NCBI GenBank assembly: GCA_012517025.1
Contig: JAAYVT010000639.1
Location: 1-6,321, forward strand
Direction: 5' to 3'
Length of the DNA stretch: 6,321 bases
Source of the DNA: Phyllobacteriaceae bacterium
GTDB lineage: Bacteria > Pseudomonadota > Alphaproteobacteria > Rhizobiales > Ancalomicrobiaceae
The stretch's first letter is position 1; every line of letters begins with the position of its first letter. This document shows, piece by piece, positions 1 to 5,204 of the stretch. A program made the translations under genes and the position numbers. The notes under the pieces are model-generated. The model did no database searches and was not told where the DNA came from. It worked only from the letters and a program-made list of their open reading frames with translations.

Positions 1-144
1 CGCCCCGCCCGGGTGCTCTCCGGCGGCGAGCAGCAGCGCCTCGCCGTCGCCCGCGCCGCCGCCGTCGAGCCGGAGCTCCTCTTCCTCGACGAACCGACCT
101 CCGCCCTCGACCCGACCATGAGCCGCTGCATCGAGGACCTGGCG
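1..144 (+). pseudogene. Inverted fragment of the same ABC ATPase (signature and Walker B part)
   Basis: Read in frame 1 on the plus strand, this short piece gives RPARV, then the ABC signature LSGGEQQR (16-39), Walker B LLFLDEP (76-96) and the D-loop SALDP (100-114). These are the elements missing from the minus-strand ATPase at 118-489. Allowing for about five residues, this would be the next stretch of that gene, but it is in opposite orientation. After about position 144 the plus frame is only the antisense shadow of the minus-strand ATPase, although it stays open to 534. Bases 121-144 can be read sensibly on both strands (SRCIEDLA on plus, a helix RQVLDAAA on minus), so the junction cannot be placed to the base. 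A fold-back assembly or amplification chimera is the simplest explanation; a real inversion, or a second ATPase gene ending here, remains possible. Confidence 0.7.
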
Positions 145-489
145 GGCCCGGGCGCCGCGCTCGCGCCACCCGACCCCGGCGAGGGCGAGCGCATGGCGCA
201 GATTGTCGATCACCGAGCGGCGCAGCATCACCGGTTTCTGAAACACCATGGCGTGACGGCGCGGCCGGCCGCCGCCGTCGACGGCGAAGGCGACCGATCC
301 GGTCGCGGGCTCGAGCAGGCCGTGGCACAGGCGCAGGAACAGCGATTTGCCGGCGCCGTTCGGACCGAGCACCAGGGTCTTGCGTCCCTTGCGGATCTCG
401 ACGGTGGGGATGCTGACGAGGGCGCGCCCGTCGACCCCCCAGGTCACGTCGCGCAGGCGCAGCGGCAGGATCGAGGCGACGTCGCGCAT
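118..489 (-). CDS. tupC: Tungstate-type ABC importer ATPase, N-terminal part (broken gene)
   Basis: This is the nucleotide-binding subunit of an oxyanion importer, which would hydrolyse ATP on the cytoplasmic face to drive the permease encoded just upstream. The ATG (487-489) shares one base with the TGA of the permease gene (TGATG), so the two are translationally coupled. Visible in order are a beta-strand-rich start, Walker A GPNGAGKS at residues 42-49, and a Q-loop MVFQKP near residues 81-86 followed by the LRRSVIDNLRHAL stretch common in TupC/ModC-like ATPases. Homology fades at about residue 122 (RQVLDAAA), just where the ABC signature should follow. The frame stays open to position 1 but encodes no ATPase sequence there; the missing signature and Walker B lie on the opposite strand at 1-120. 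The tungstate assignment rests on the strong TupB partner; molybdate is possible. As it stands the gene cannot make a working ATPase. Confidence 0.8.
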
Positions 490-1199
490 CACAGGGCCCC
501 CGCGAAGCGTGCGCCGATCCGCGAGACGGCGTAGGCGGCGGCGTTGACCGTGAAGGTCAGCGACATCAGCACCGCGCCGAGGCCGAGCGCCAGCGGCAGG
601 TCGCCCTTCGAGGTCTCCAGGGCGATCGCGGTGGTCATCGTCCGGGTGAAGCCGGAGATGTTGCCGCCGACGATCAGGATCGCCCCGACCTCGGCGCTGG
701 CGCGCCCGAATCCGGCGAGGAGAGCGGTGATCAACGAGAAGCGGGCATCCCACAACAGGGTCGAGATCGCCTCGACCCGGCTGGCGCCCATCGAGGTCAG
801 TTGATCGCGATATTCGGCCCACAGGTCCTCGATGGTCTGCCGGGTCAGTGCGGTGACGATCGGCAGCACCAGGACGAACTGCGCCACCATCATCGCCCGC
901 GGCGAGAACAGCAGACCGAGCGGTCCGAGCGGTCCGGAACGCGACAACAGCAGGAACACCGCCAGGCCGGCGACCACTGGCGGCAAGCCCATGAGGGCGT
1001 TGACGATCACGATCACCAGAGATCGCCCGGGGAAGCGCAGCATGGCGATCGCCGCGCCGAGCGGAAAGCCGACCAGACAGGCGCAGGCGACGGCGATGGT
1101 CGACACCTTCAGCGACAGGCCGACGATCCCGAGGAAGGCCGGGTCGGCGAACAGGCCGCGGTCGAACGGCAGCATCGCCGCGACGTCGACACCCGTCAT
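489..1199 (-). CDS. tupB: Tungstate ABC transporter permease TupB
   Basis: This 236-residue integral membrane subunit of an ABC importer would form the channel through which tungstate enters the cytoplasm. It has about five to six hydrophobic segments (roughly residues 20-52, 60-84, 102-120, 153-180 and 203-226). Features typical of TupB-type permeases are the GLPPVVAGLAVFLLLSRSGP stretch (71-90), the EAA-type coupling loop around RDQLTSMGASRVEAISTLL (131-149), and the block LLAGFGRASAEVGAILIVGG (160-179) followed by NISGFTRTMTTAIALETSKGD (180-200). ModB molybdate permeases and CysT/CysW sulfate permeases are related but fit these blocks less well. The ATG at 1197-1199 has a strong Shine-Dalgarno GGGAGGA on the minus strand. 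The TGA overlaps the ATPase start. A periplasmic binding protein gene (tupA), often first in such operons, is not found upstream within the window, so it must be elsewhere or absent. Confidence 0.9.
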   Translation of the reverse strand: MTGVDVAAMLPFDRGLFADPAFLGIVGLSLKVSTIAVACACLVGFPLGAAIAMLRFPGRSLVIVIVNALMGLPPVVAGLAVFLLLSRSGPLGPLGLLFSPRAMMVAQFVLVLPIVTALTRQTIEDLWAEYRDQLTSMGASRVEAISTLLWDARFSLITALLAGFGRASAEVGAILIVGGNISGFTRTMTTAIALETSKGDLPLALGLGAVLMSLTFTVNAAAYAVSRIGARFAGAL

Positions 1200-1532
1200 G
1201 TCGTTCCTCCCGTCTTCCTTCTTCCGATCGGCGCGTTCGTCGGCCGTCGGTCTTCGTTCTGGTGCCGCCGCCGCGTCTCGGCGCGGTCGCCGCTTCGGGT
1301 GGCGCGTCGCCGCGCCGCCGGTTCTGCGACGCTCGCCGCCGTCGTCGCCTCGACGGTGGCCGCGAACGTGTCGAAATTCTATCGGATCGTCGTTTCCGCA
1401 ACCACTGCCGAAAAGAAGAACGGCGGGGATCGTGTCGTGGACAGACGGCTTTCACAAGCACAGGCTATCACGGACCTTCGCCGCGAGCGAAGCTTCGGGT
1501 AGAGATCTCGAGGCACGAAACGGGAGGACGAC
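1200..1532. other. Divergent intergenic region, tupB / ModE-like regulator
   Basis: No convincing gene is seen in these 333 bases. Overlapping open frames exist but have arginine-, serine- and proline-rich composition typical of antisense GC-rich DNA. The part at about 1260-1375 is very rich in GCC/CGC triplets. AT content rises at 1370-1470, where promoters for both directions would be expected. No remnant of a tupA gene was recognised. Strong Shine-Dalgarno sequences sit at both edges: GGGAGGA for tupB on the minus strand (about 1204-1210) and GGGAGG at 1522-1527 for the regulator. Confidence 0.6.
1376..1404 (-). promoter_or_regulatory. Candidate tup promoter with inverted repeat
   Basis: On the minus strand a -10-like TAGAAT (1381 down to 1376) is preceded by the inverted arrangement CGGA-N8-TCCG (1383-1398). 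Read toward tupB, this is CGGAAACGACGATCCG followed by ATAGAAT. The weak -35 candidate TGGTTG (1404-1399) is poor. A similar arrangement precedes the oxidoreductase gene (1939-1968), which is the main reason to record it. The leader to tupB would be about 170 bases. The assignment is inference from pattern only. Confidence 0.25.
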
Positions 1533-1868
1533 ATGGTTTCGATCCGGCTGCAATTGAGGCTCGACGACGCCACCAGGATCGGTCACGGCAAGGTGGCATT
1601 GCTCGAGGAAATCGACAAAACCGGCTCGATTTCCGCGGCTTCCAGGGCGTTGGGCATGACTTACCGCAGGGGCTGGGAACTGCTCGACCACATGAACAAG
1701 GCCTTCGGTCAACCGGTCGTCACCGGCACCACCGGCGGACTGGGGGGAGCGGAGCTGACGCCGCTCGGCCGTGACATTATTTCCCAGTTCCGCGCGATCG
1801 AGGCGGAGTTGACGCAAATTGCGACACCGCGGCTGCGACAGATCGAAAATCTACTCGAGAATGCCTGA
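1533..1868 (+). CDS. Single-domain ModE-like winged-helix regulator
   Basis: This 111-residue protein matches the N-terminal DNA-binding domain of ModE, the LysR-type winged helix that controls molybdate or tungstate genes. Seen are GKVALLEEIDKTGSISAASR (residues 19-38), LGMTYRRGWELLDHMNKAFG (40-59) spanning the helix-turn-helix, the wing region with TGTTGGLGGAELTPLGR (64-80), and a C-terminal helix (81-110) that in the family serves dimerisation. The C-terminal Mop/TOBE domains that bind the oxyanion in full-length ModE (about 260 residues) are absent, so it either senses the metal differently or needs a partner. The ATG is five bases after GGGAGG. It is divergent from tupBC and reads toward the oxidoreductase operon, so control of both is the natural inference. 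No gene symbol is given because the exact subfamily cannot be settled. Confidence 0.85.
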   Translation: MVSIRLQLRLDDATRIGHGKVALLEEIDKTGSISAASRALGMTYRRGWELLDHMNKAFGQPVVTGTTGGLGGAELTPLGRDIISQFRAIEAELTQIATPRLRQIENLLENA

Positions 1869-1908
1869 TTTGGGACGGTTCTCGATCTCTCGCAATTCAT
1901 CGATGCCG

Positions 1909-1926
1909 ACCTCGGGGCGCCGAGGT
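1909..1926. terminator. Small GC hairpin after the regulator gene
   Basis: A perfect seven-base-pair inverted repeat, ACCTCGG and CCGAGGT around a GGCG loop, lies 40 bases after the regulator stop. It is not followed by a T-run, so a standard intrinsic terminator is doubtful; a weak terminator, pause site or protein-binding site are alternatives. Confidence 0.3.
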
Positions 1927-1938
1927 AACCGCTTGCGA

Positions 1939-1977
1939 CCGGAACGATTGTGTTTCCGGGCACATAATAATGTTTCC
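1939..1977 (+). promoter_or_regulatory. Candidate promoter/operator for the oxidoreductase operon
   Basis: A perfect six-base inverted repeat CCGGAA-N9-TTCCGG (1939-1959) sits directly before an AT-rich island containing CATAAT (1963-1968), five of six matches to a -10 box. TGTTTCC occurs at 1951-1957 and again at 1971-1977, exactly 20 bases apart, close to two helical turns. No good -35 box is found at the usual distance (TTGCGA at 1933-1938 is 24 bases away), which would suit activator-dependent transcription. The CGGAA...TCCG plus -10 pattern resembles that at 1376-1398. The predicted leader is about 125 bases. This is pattern-based inference. Confidence 0.3.
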
Positions 1978-2024
1978 TGCGAATGTACGCTTCCCTGCGA
2001 TCGACGTTGAATGTCCTCAGACGA

Positions 2025-2063
2025 GGCGGCACCGACGCCACCGGTACCGTTCGTGGCACCGCC
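2025..2063 (+). promoter_or_regulatory. Possible structured leader before the oxidoreductase gene
   Basis: Nested complementary arms are visible: GGCGG (2025-2029) with CCGCC (2059-2063), and inside them GCCAC (2037-2041) with GTGGC (2053-2057). The loop holds the palindrome CGGTACCG (2042-2049). This ends about 35 bases before the start codon. Such folding is easy in GC-rich DNA, and the motif does not let me name a riboswitch class; a molybdenum/tungsten cofactor riboswitch is a reasonable thing to test but is not claimed. Confidence 0.2.
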
Positions 2064-2098
2064 ATAGAACGTATCCGGGCTCGCCACGGGAGTTTGAA

Positions 2099-3829
2099 AT
2101 GAACAAGATCTTTCGCATCAACATGACCGACCTCACGGTCAAGATCGAACCGGTTCCGGAAGCTTGGGCGGGTCTGGGCGGTCGTGCGCTGACCTCGACC
2201 ATCATCGCCGCCGAAGTCCCGCCGACCTGCCACGCGCTCGGCCCGAACAACAAGCTCGTCTTCGCGCCGGGCCTGCTCTCCGGCACCGCCGCCTCCAACG
2301 CCGGCCGCTTCTCCTGCGGCTCCAAGAGCCCGCTCACCGGCGGCATCAAGGAATGCTCGGCCGGCGGCACCTCGTCCCGCATCATCGCCCGTCTGGGCAT
2401 CAAGGCGATCATCGTCGAAGGTCAGCCGGCGGGCGACACTTGGTATTCGCTGATCGTCGGCAAGGACGGCGTCGAATTCCACGCCGAGACCGAGACGCTC
2501 GGCATGGGCACCTTCGAGGTGGTCGAGAAGGTGACGGCGCGGCTCGGCGAAGACTTCGGCGTGATCACGCTCGGTCAAGCCGGCGAACACCTGATGGCGA
2601 TCTCCAACATCTCGGTGAAGGACCCCGAGGGCAAGATCCGCAGCTTCGGCCGCGGCGGCCTCGGCGCGGTGATGGGATCGAAGAAGATCAAGTTCATCGC
2701 GGTGAACCCGGAAGGCGTCGCCAATCTGCCGATCGTCGACAACGCCAAGTTCAAGGAAGCCAACCGCACCTTCACCAAGACCCTGCAGGAGCATCCGGTT
2801 TCCGGCCAGGGCCTGAAGAAGTACGGCACGGCGGTGCTGGTGAACATCATCAACGAGGCCGGCGGTCTGCCGACCAGGAACTTCACCGCCGGCCAGTGCG
2901 AGCACCACGACCAGATCTCCGGTGAGGAGATGTACGATCGCATCGTCGCCCGCGGCGGCGAGCCGAGCCATCCCTGCTCGCCGGGTTGCCAGATCCAGTG
3001 CTCGCAGGTCTACAACGACAAGGACGGCAAGTACCTCACCTCGGGCTTCGAGTACGAGACCCTGTGGGCGCTCGGCGCCGACGGCATGATCACCGACCTC
3101 GACGTCTGCGCGGAGATCGACAACGTCTTCGACGACCTCGGCGTCGACTCGATCGAGACCCCGGTGATGTTCGCCGTGGCGATGGAAGCCGGCCTCCTGC
3201 CGTGGGGTGACGGCAAGCGGATGCTGGAGATCCTGCACGAGGACATCGCCAAGGGCACGCCGTTCGGGCGCATGCTCGGTGCCGGCACCGCCGCGGTCGG
3301 CCGCGCCTACGGCCTCACCCGCATCCCGGTCGTCAAGAACCAGGCGATCCCGGCCTACGATCCGCGCGCCATCAAGGGCATCGGCGTGACCTACGCCACC
3401 ACCACGATGGGCGCCGACCACACCGCCGGTTACGCCATCGCCACCAACATCTTGGCCGTCGGCGGCAAGGTCGATCCGCTGTCGAACGACGGACAGGTGG
3501 AACTGTCGCGCAATCTGCAGATCGCCACCGCGGCGGTCGACTCGACCGGTCTGTGCCTGTTCATCGCCTTCCCGGCTCTGGACATCCCGACCTGTCTGCC
3601 CGCCGTCGTCGACATGCTGAACGCCCGTTACGGCATCTCGCTCACCCTCGACGACGTCGTGGCGCTCGGCAAGCACGTGCTCAAGGTCGAGCACGAGTTC
3701 AATCTGGCCGCCGGCCTCGGACCGGAGACCGACCGTCTGCCCGAGTTCTTCGAACTCGAGCCGCTCACTCCCCACAACGTCACGTGGGACATGAACCCCA
3801 AAGAGCTCGCATCGTTCTGGAGCTTCTGA
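2099..3829 (+). CDS. aor: Aldehyde ferredoxin oxidoreductase family tungstoenzyme
   Basis: This 576-residue cytoplasmic enzyme belongs to the family that uses a tungsten bis-pyranopterin centre plus one [4Fe-4S] cluster, typically oxidising aldehydes to acids with ferredoxin (or the reverse). Seen are the N-terminal GLGGRAL (25-31), KSPLTGG (76-82), the cofactor-binding GRGGLGAVMGSKK (184-196), the cluster cysteines C293, C297 and C301, GFEYETLW (316-323), GADHTAGY (438-445) with a conserved His441, and DSTGLC (481-486) giving the fourth cysteine C486. Length is slightly below the usual 600 or so. The spacing CX3CX3C differs from the CX2CX3C of the Pyrococcus enzyme. An upstream ATG at 1970 would add 43 residues of unlikely Arg/His-rich sequence; the ATG at 2099 has GGGAG six bases before it and the family-typical start MNKIFRINM. 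The substrate is unknown; related proteins include the benzoyl-CoA reductase subunit BamB. It is the first gene of the operon. Confidence 0.93.
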   Translation: MNKIFRINMTDLTVKIEPVPEAWAGLGGRALTSTIIAAEVPPTCHALGPNNKLVFAPGLLSGTAASNAGRFSCGSKSPLTGGIKECSAGGTSSRIIARLGIKAIIVEGQPAGDTWYSLIVGKDGVEFHAETETLGMGTFEVVEKVTARLGEDFGVITLGQAGEHLMAISNISVKDPEGKIRSFGRGGLGAVMGSKKIKFIAVNPEGVANLPIVDNAKFKEANRTFTKTLQEHPVSGQGLKKYGTAVLVNIINEAGGLPTRNFTAGQCEHHDQISGEEMYDRIVARGGEPSHPCSPGCQIQCSQVYNDKDGKYLTSGFEYETLWALGADGMITDLDVCAEIDNVFDDLGVDSIETPVMFAVAMEAGLLPWGDGKRMLEILHEDIAKGTPFGRMLGAGTAAVGRAYGLTRIPVVKNQAIPAYDPRAIKGIGVTYATTTMGADHTAGYAIATNILAVGGKVDPLSNDGQVELSRNLQIATAAVDSTGLCLFIAFPALDIPTCLPAVVDMLNARYGISLTLDDVVALGKHVLKVEHEFNLAAGLGPETDRLPEFFELEPLTPHNVTWDMNPKELASFWSF

Positions 3830-3870
3830 GGGTGTATGCGCAGTAACTTACCTGCCGGAGCGTTTCGGGC

Positions 3871-4095
3871 ATGCTGATCACGATCAAACTGTTCGCGACG
3901 TTCCGGCAGGGCCGTTTCAAGATCGAGGAACGAGAGGTCCCGGAAGGGACGACCGTCGCCGACGTCTTGAAATCGCTCGACATTGCGCAAGAAGAAGTCG
4001 GCACGCTGTTCGTCAAGGGACGACACGTCGAGCCCGATCGCACGCTCGCCGCCGGCGAAGCGGTGGCGATCTTCCTGCTGGTCGGCGGAGGATAA
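3871..4095 (+). CDS. MoaD/ThiS-like beta-grasp sulfur carrier
   Basis: This is a 74-residue ubiquitin-like protein. It begins MLITIKLFATFRQG, has the middle VPEGTTVADVLKSLDI, then GTLFVKGRHVEPDRTLAAGE and ends AIFLLVGGG. The C-terminal Gly73-Gly74 is the site that E1-like enzymes adenylate and that is then converted to a thiocarboxylate in MoaD and ThiS. In molybdopterin synthase the MoaD subunit donates sulfur to make the dithiolene; placed next to a tungstoenzyme, this copy is likely a dedicated carrier for the tungsten cofactor, though that is inference. It starts 41 bases after the oxidoreductase stop with a weak GGAG at 3857-3860, and is followed four bases later by the E1-like gene that would activate it. 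Sulfur transfer for other purposes, or a modifier role, cannot be excluded. Confidence 0.88.
   Translation: MLITIKLFATFRQGRFKIEEREVPEGTTVADVLKSLDIAQEEVGTLFVKGRHVEPDRTLAAGEAVAIFLLVGGG
4087..4091 (+). promoter_or_regulatory. Shine-Dalgarno GGAGG inside the Gly-Gly codons
   Basis: The GGA GGA codons for the last two glycines of the beta-grasp protein also form the ribosome binding site GGAGG for the next gene, eight bases before its TTG start. It decides the TTG start at 4100 and links translation of carrier and activating enzyme. Confidence 0.6.
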
Positions 4096-4099
4096 ATCC

Positions 4100-4861
4100 T
4101 TGTTCTCCGCCGAAGAGACCGAACGCTACGCCCGCCACATCGTCCTCGCCGACGTCGGTGGACCGGGGCAGCAGAAATTCGCGGCCGCGCGCGTCCTGGT
4201 GGTCGGGGCGGGCGGGCTCGGCTCACCGATCCTGCAATATCTCGCCGCCGCCGGCATCGGCACGCTCGGCATCGTCGACGACGACCGGGTGTCGCTGTCC
4301 AACCTGCAGCGACAGGTGATCCATCGCACCGAAGACGTCGGCCGACCGAAGGTCGAGAGCGCCAGCGACGCCATCCTCCGGCTCAATCCGCACGTCGCGG
4401 TGGTGCCGTTCCCGGTTCGGCTCTCGCCCGACAACGTCGAGGCGATCGTCGCCGACTTCGACGTGGTGGTCGACGGGGTCGACAATTTCGAGACGCGGTT
4501 CGTCTTGGCCGACGCCTGCGAGGCGCTCGGCAAACCGTTGGTGACGGGCGGCGTGCTCTCCTTCTACGGCTGGTTGACGGTGGTCGCGCCGCATCTGCGC
4601 GGAGCGGACGGAACGGCCAATCCGCGTCTGCGCGACGTGTTGCGGGTGCCGGAGGGCGGCCGGGCGGTGACCTGTGCCGAGATCGGCATTCTCGGCGTCG
4701 TGCCGGGCGTCCTCGGCACCTTGGCGGCGACGGAAGTGCTGAAGCTCGTCGCCGGCATCGGCGAGCCCCTGTTTCGTCGAATGTTGAACGTCGACCTGCG
4801 CGACGCGAGCTTCGACGTCGTCGACTACGAGCGCGAGGATCGCTCGGGAGAGACGGAATGA
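4100..4861 (+). CDS. ThiF/MoeB/HesA-type E1-like adenylyltransferase
   Basis: This enzyme would use ATP to adenylate the C-terminal glycine of a beta-grasp carrier, the first step of thiocarboxylate formation. With a TTG start it has 253 residues. Seen are ERYARHIVL (8-16), the nucleotide-binding VVGAGGLGSP (34-43), the acidic IVDDDRVSLSNLQRQVIHR (58-76) with the conserved Arg71, K84, and DGVDNFETR (125-133). Cys192 in TCAEIGILGVVPGVLG matches the conserved cysteine position of MoeB. The zinc-binding pairs of MoeB/ThiF are missing: the usual PCYRCLF is replaced by NPRLRDVLRVP (174-184), and there is no CPVCG-like tail. TTG at 4100 is chosen because GGAGG lies eight bases upstream and homology begins there; an ATG at 3983 would overlap the previous gene by 113 bases and add basic, unrelated sequence. 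The stop overlaps the next start (ATGA). Confidence 0.88.
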   Translation: MFSAEETERYARHIVLADVGGPGQQKFAAARVLVVGAGGLGSPILQYLAAAGIGTLGIVDDDRVSLSNLQRQVIHRTEDVGRPKVESASDAILRLNPHVAVVPFPVRLSPDNVEAIVADFDVVVDGVDNFETRFVLADACEALGKPLVTGGVLSFYGWLTVVAPHLRGADGTANPRLRDVLRVPEGGRAVTCAEIGILGVVPGVLGTLAATEVLKLVAGIGEPLFRRMLNVDLRDASFDVVDYEREDRSGETE

Positions 4862-5157
4862 GCGGCTCGGGCGGAACCATCGAGGTGGTCGGTTTCATGG
4901 ATCTGGCGAGCGTATTCCGCGCGCGCGGCTGGACCTCGCCACATCGGGTTTCGCTCGACGCACCGATCGACGGAGTGACGCTGCTGCGGTTGCTCGACGT
5001 GCCCGACGAGGCGGTCGAGTGCCTCTTCGTCAATCACCACGCGATCGGCCCGGCAGACGCGGTCGTCCGCCCCGGCGACCGCGTCGCCGTGGTTCCGCCC
5101 GGCGTGCCGGGACCGCATCGCTACAGCCTCGGCATCCGCCAACGCAAGCCGGGCTGA
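4858..5157 (+). CDS. Second MoaD/ThiS-like beta-grasp protein, no diglycine end
   Basis: This 99-residue protein overlaps the E1 gene by ATGA and is likely translationally coupled. Its middle aligns by eye with the first beta-grasp protein: VTLLRLLDVPDEAVECLFVN matches VADVLKSLDIAQEEVGTLFV, and IGPADAVVRPGDRVAVVPPG matches VEPDRTLAAGEAVAIFLLVG. Where family members normally end in Gly-Gly it reads PPGVPGPHRYSLGIRQRKPG, a basic extension of about 14 residues. An N-terminal extension of about eight residues is also present. Without a terminal diglycine it should not be adenylated as it stands, so it may need proteolytic trimming or act as a scaffold, decoy or binding subunit. Function is unassigned; ThiS/MoaD family membership is moderately sure. 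Confidence 0.75.
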   Translation: MSGSGGTIEVVGFMDLASVFRARGWTSPHRVSLDAPIDGVTLLRLLDVPDEAVECLFVNHHAIGPADAVVRPGDRVAVVPPGVPGPHRYSLGIRQRKPG

Positions 5158-5190
5158 CGACGCGGACCCGGCGCGACCGGGCGCACCTCG

Positions 5191-5196
5191 AAGGAG
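5191..5196 (+). promoter_or_regulatory. Shine-Dalgarno of the Fe-S protein gene
   Basis: A perfect AAGGAG lies eight bases before the ATG at 5205, in a 47-base spacer after the second beta-grasp gene. It supports this start and membership in the same operon. Confidence 0.6.
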
Positions 5197-5204
5197 CGAA
5201 CCGA

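Noticed and set aside
1260..1375. GCC/CGC-rich stretch considered as a repeat or tupA remnant
   Set aside because: No regular repeat unit and no binding-protein-like translation in any frame; it looks like ordinary GC-rich intergenic DNA.
801..1557. Two overlapping plus-strand open frames of over 230 codons
   Set aside because: They are antisense to tupB for much of their length, have Arg/Gln/Ser-rich composition, and run into the regulator gene out of frame.
2050..2075. Sigma-54-like TGGCAC before the oxidoreductase gene
   Set aside because: The matching TTGC element at the required distance is absent.
1970..2098. Upstream ATG extending the oxidoreductase by 43 residues
   Set aside because: The extension is Arg/His/Pro-rich, unlike the family start, and overlaps the -10 candidate; the ATG at 2099 has a good ribosome binding site.
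1709..3775. Long minus-strand open frame of 688 codons
   Set aside because: It lies antisense to the oxidoreductase and regulator genes, is rich in Arg, Asp, Val and His as GC-rich antisense frames are, and has no recognisable motif.
3983..4099. Upstream ATG for the E1-like gene
   Set aside because: It overlaps the carrier gene by 113 bases, adds unrelated basic sequence, and the TTG at 4100 has a well-placed GGAGG.
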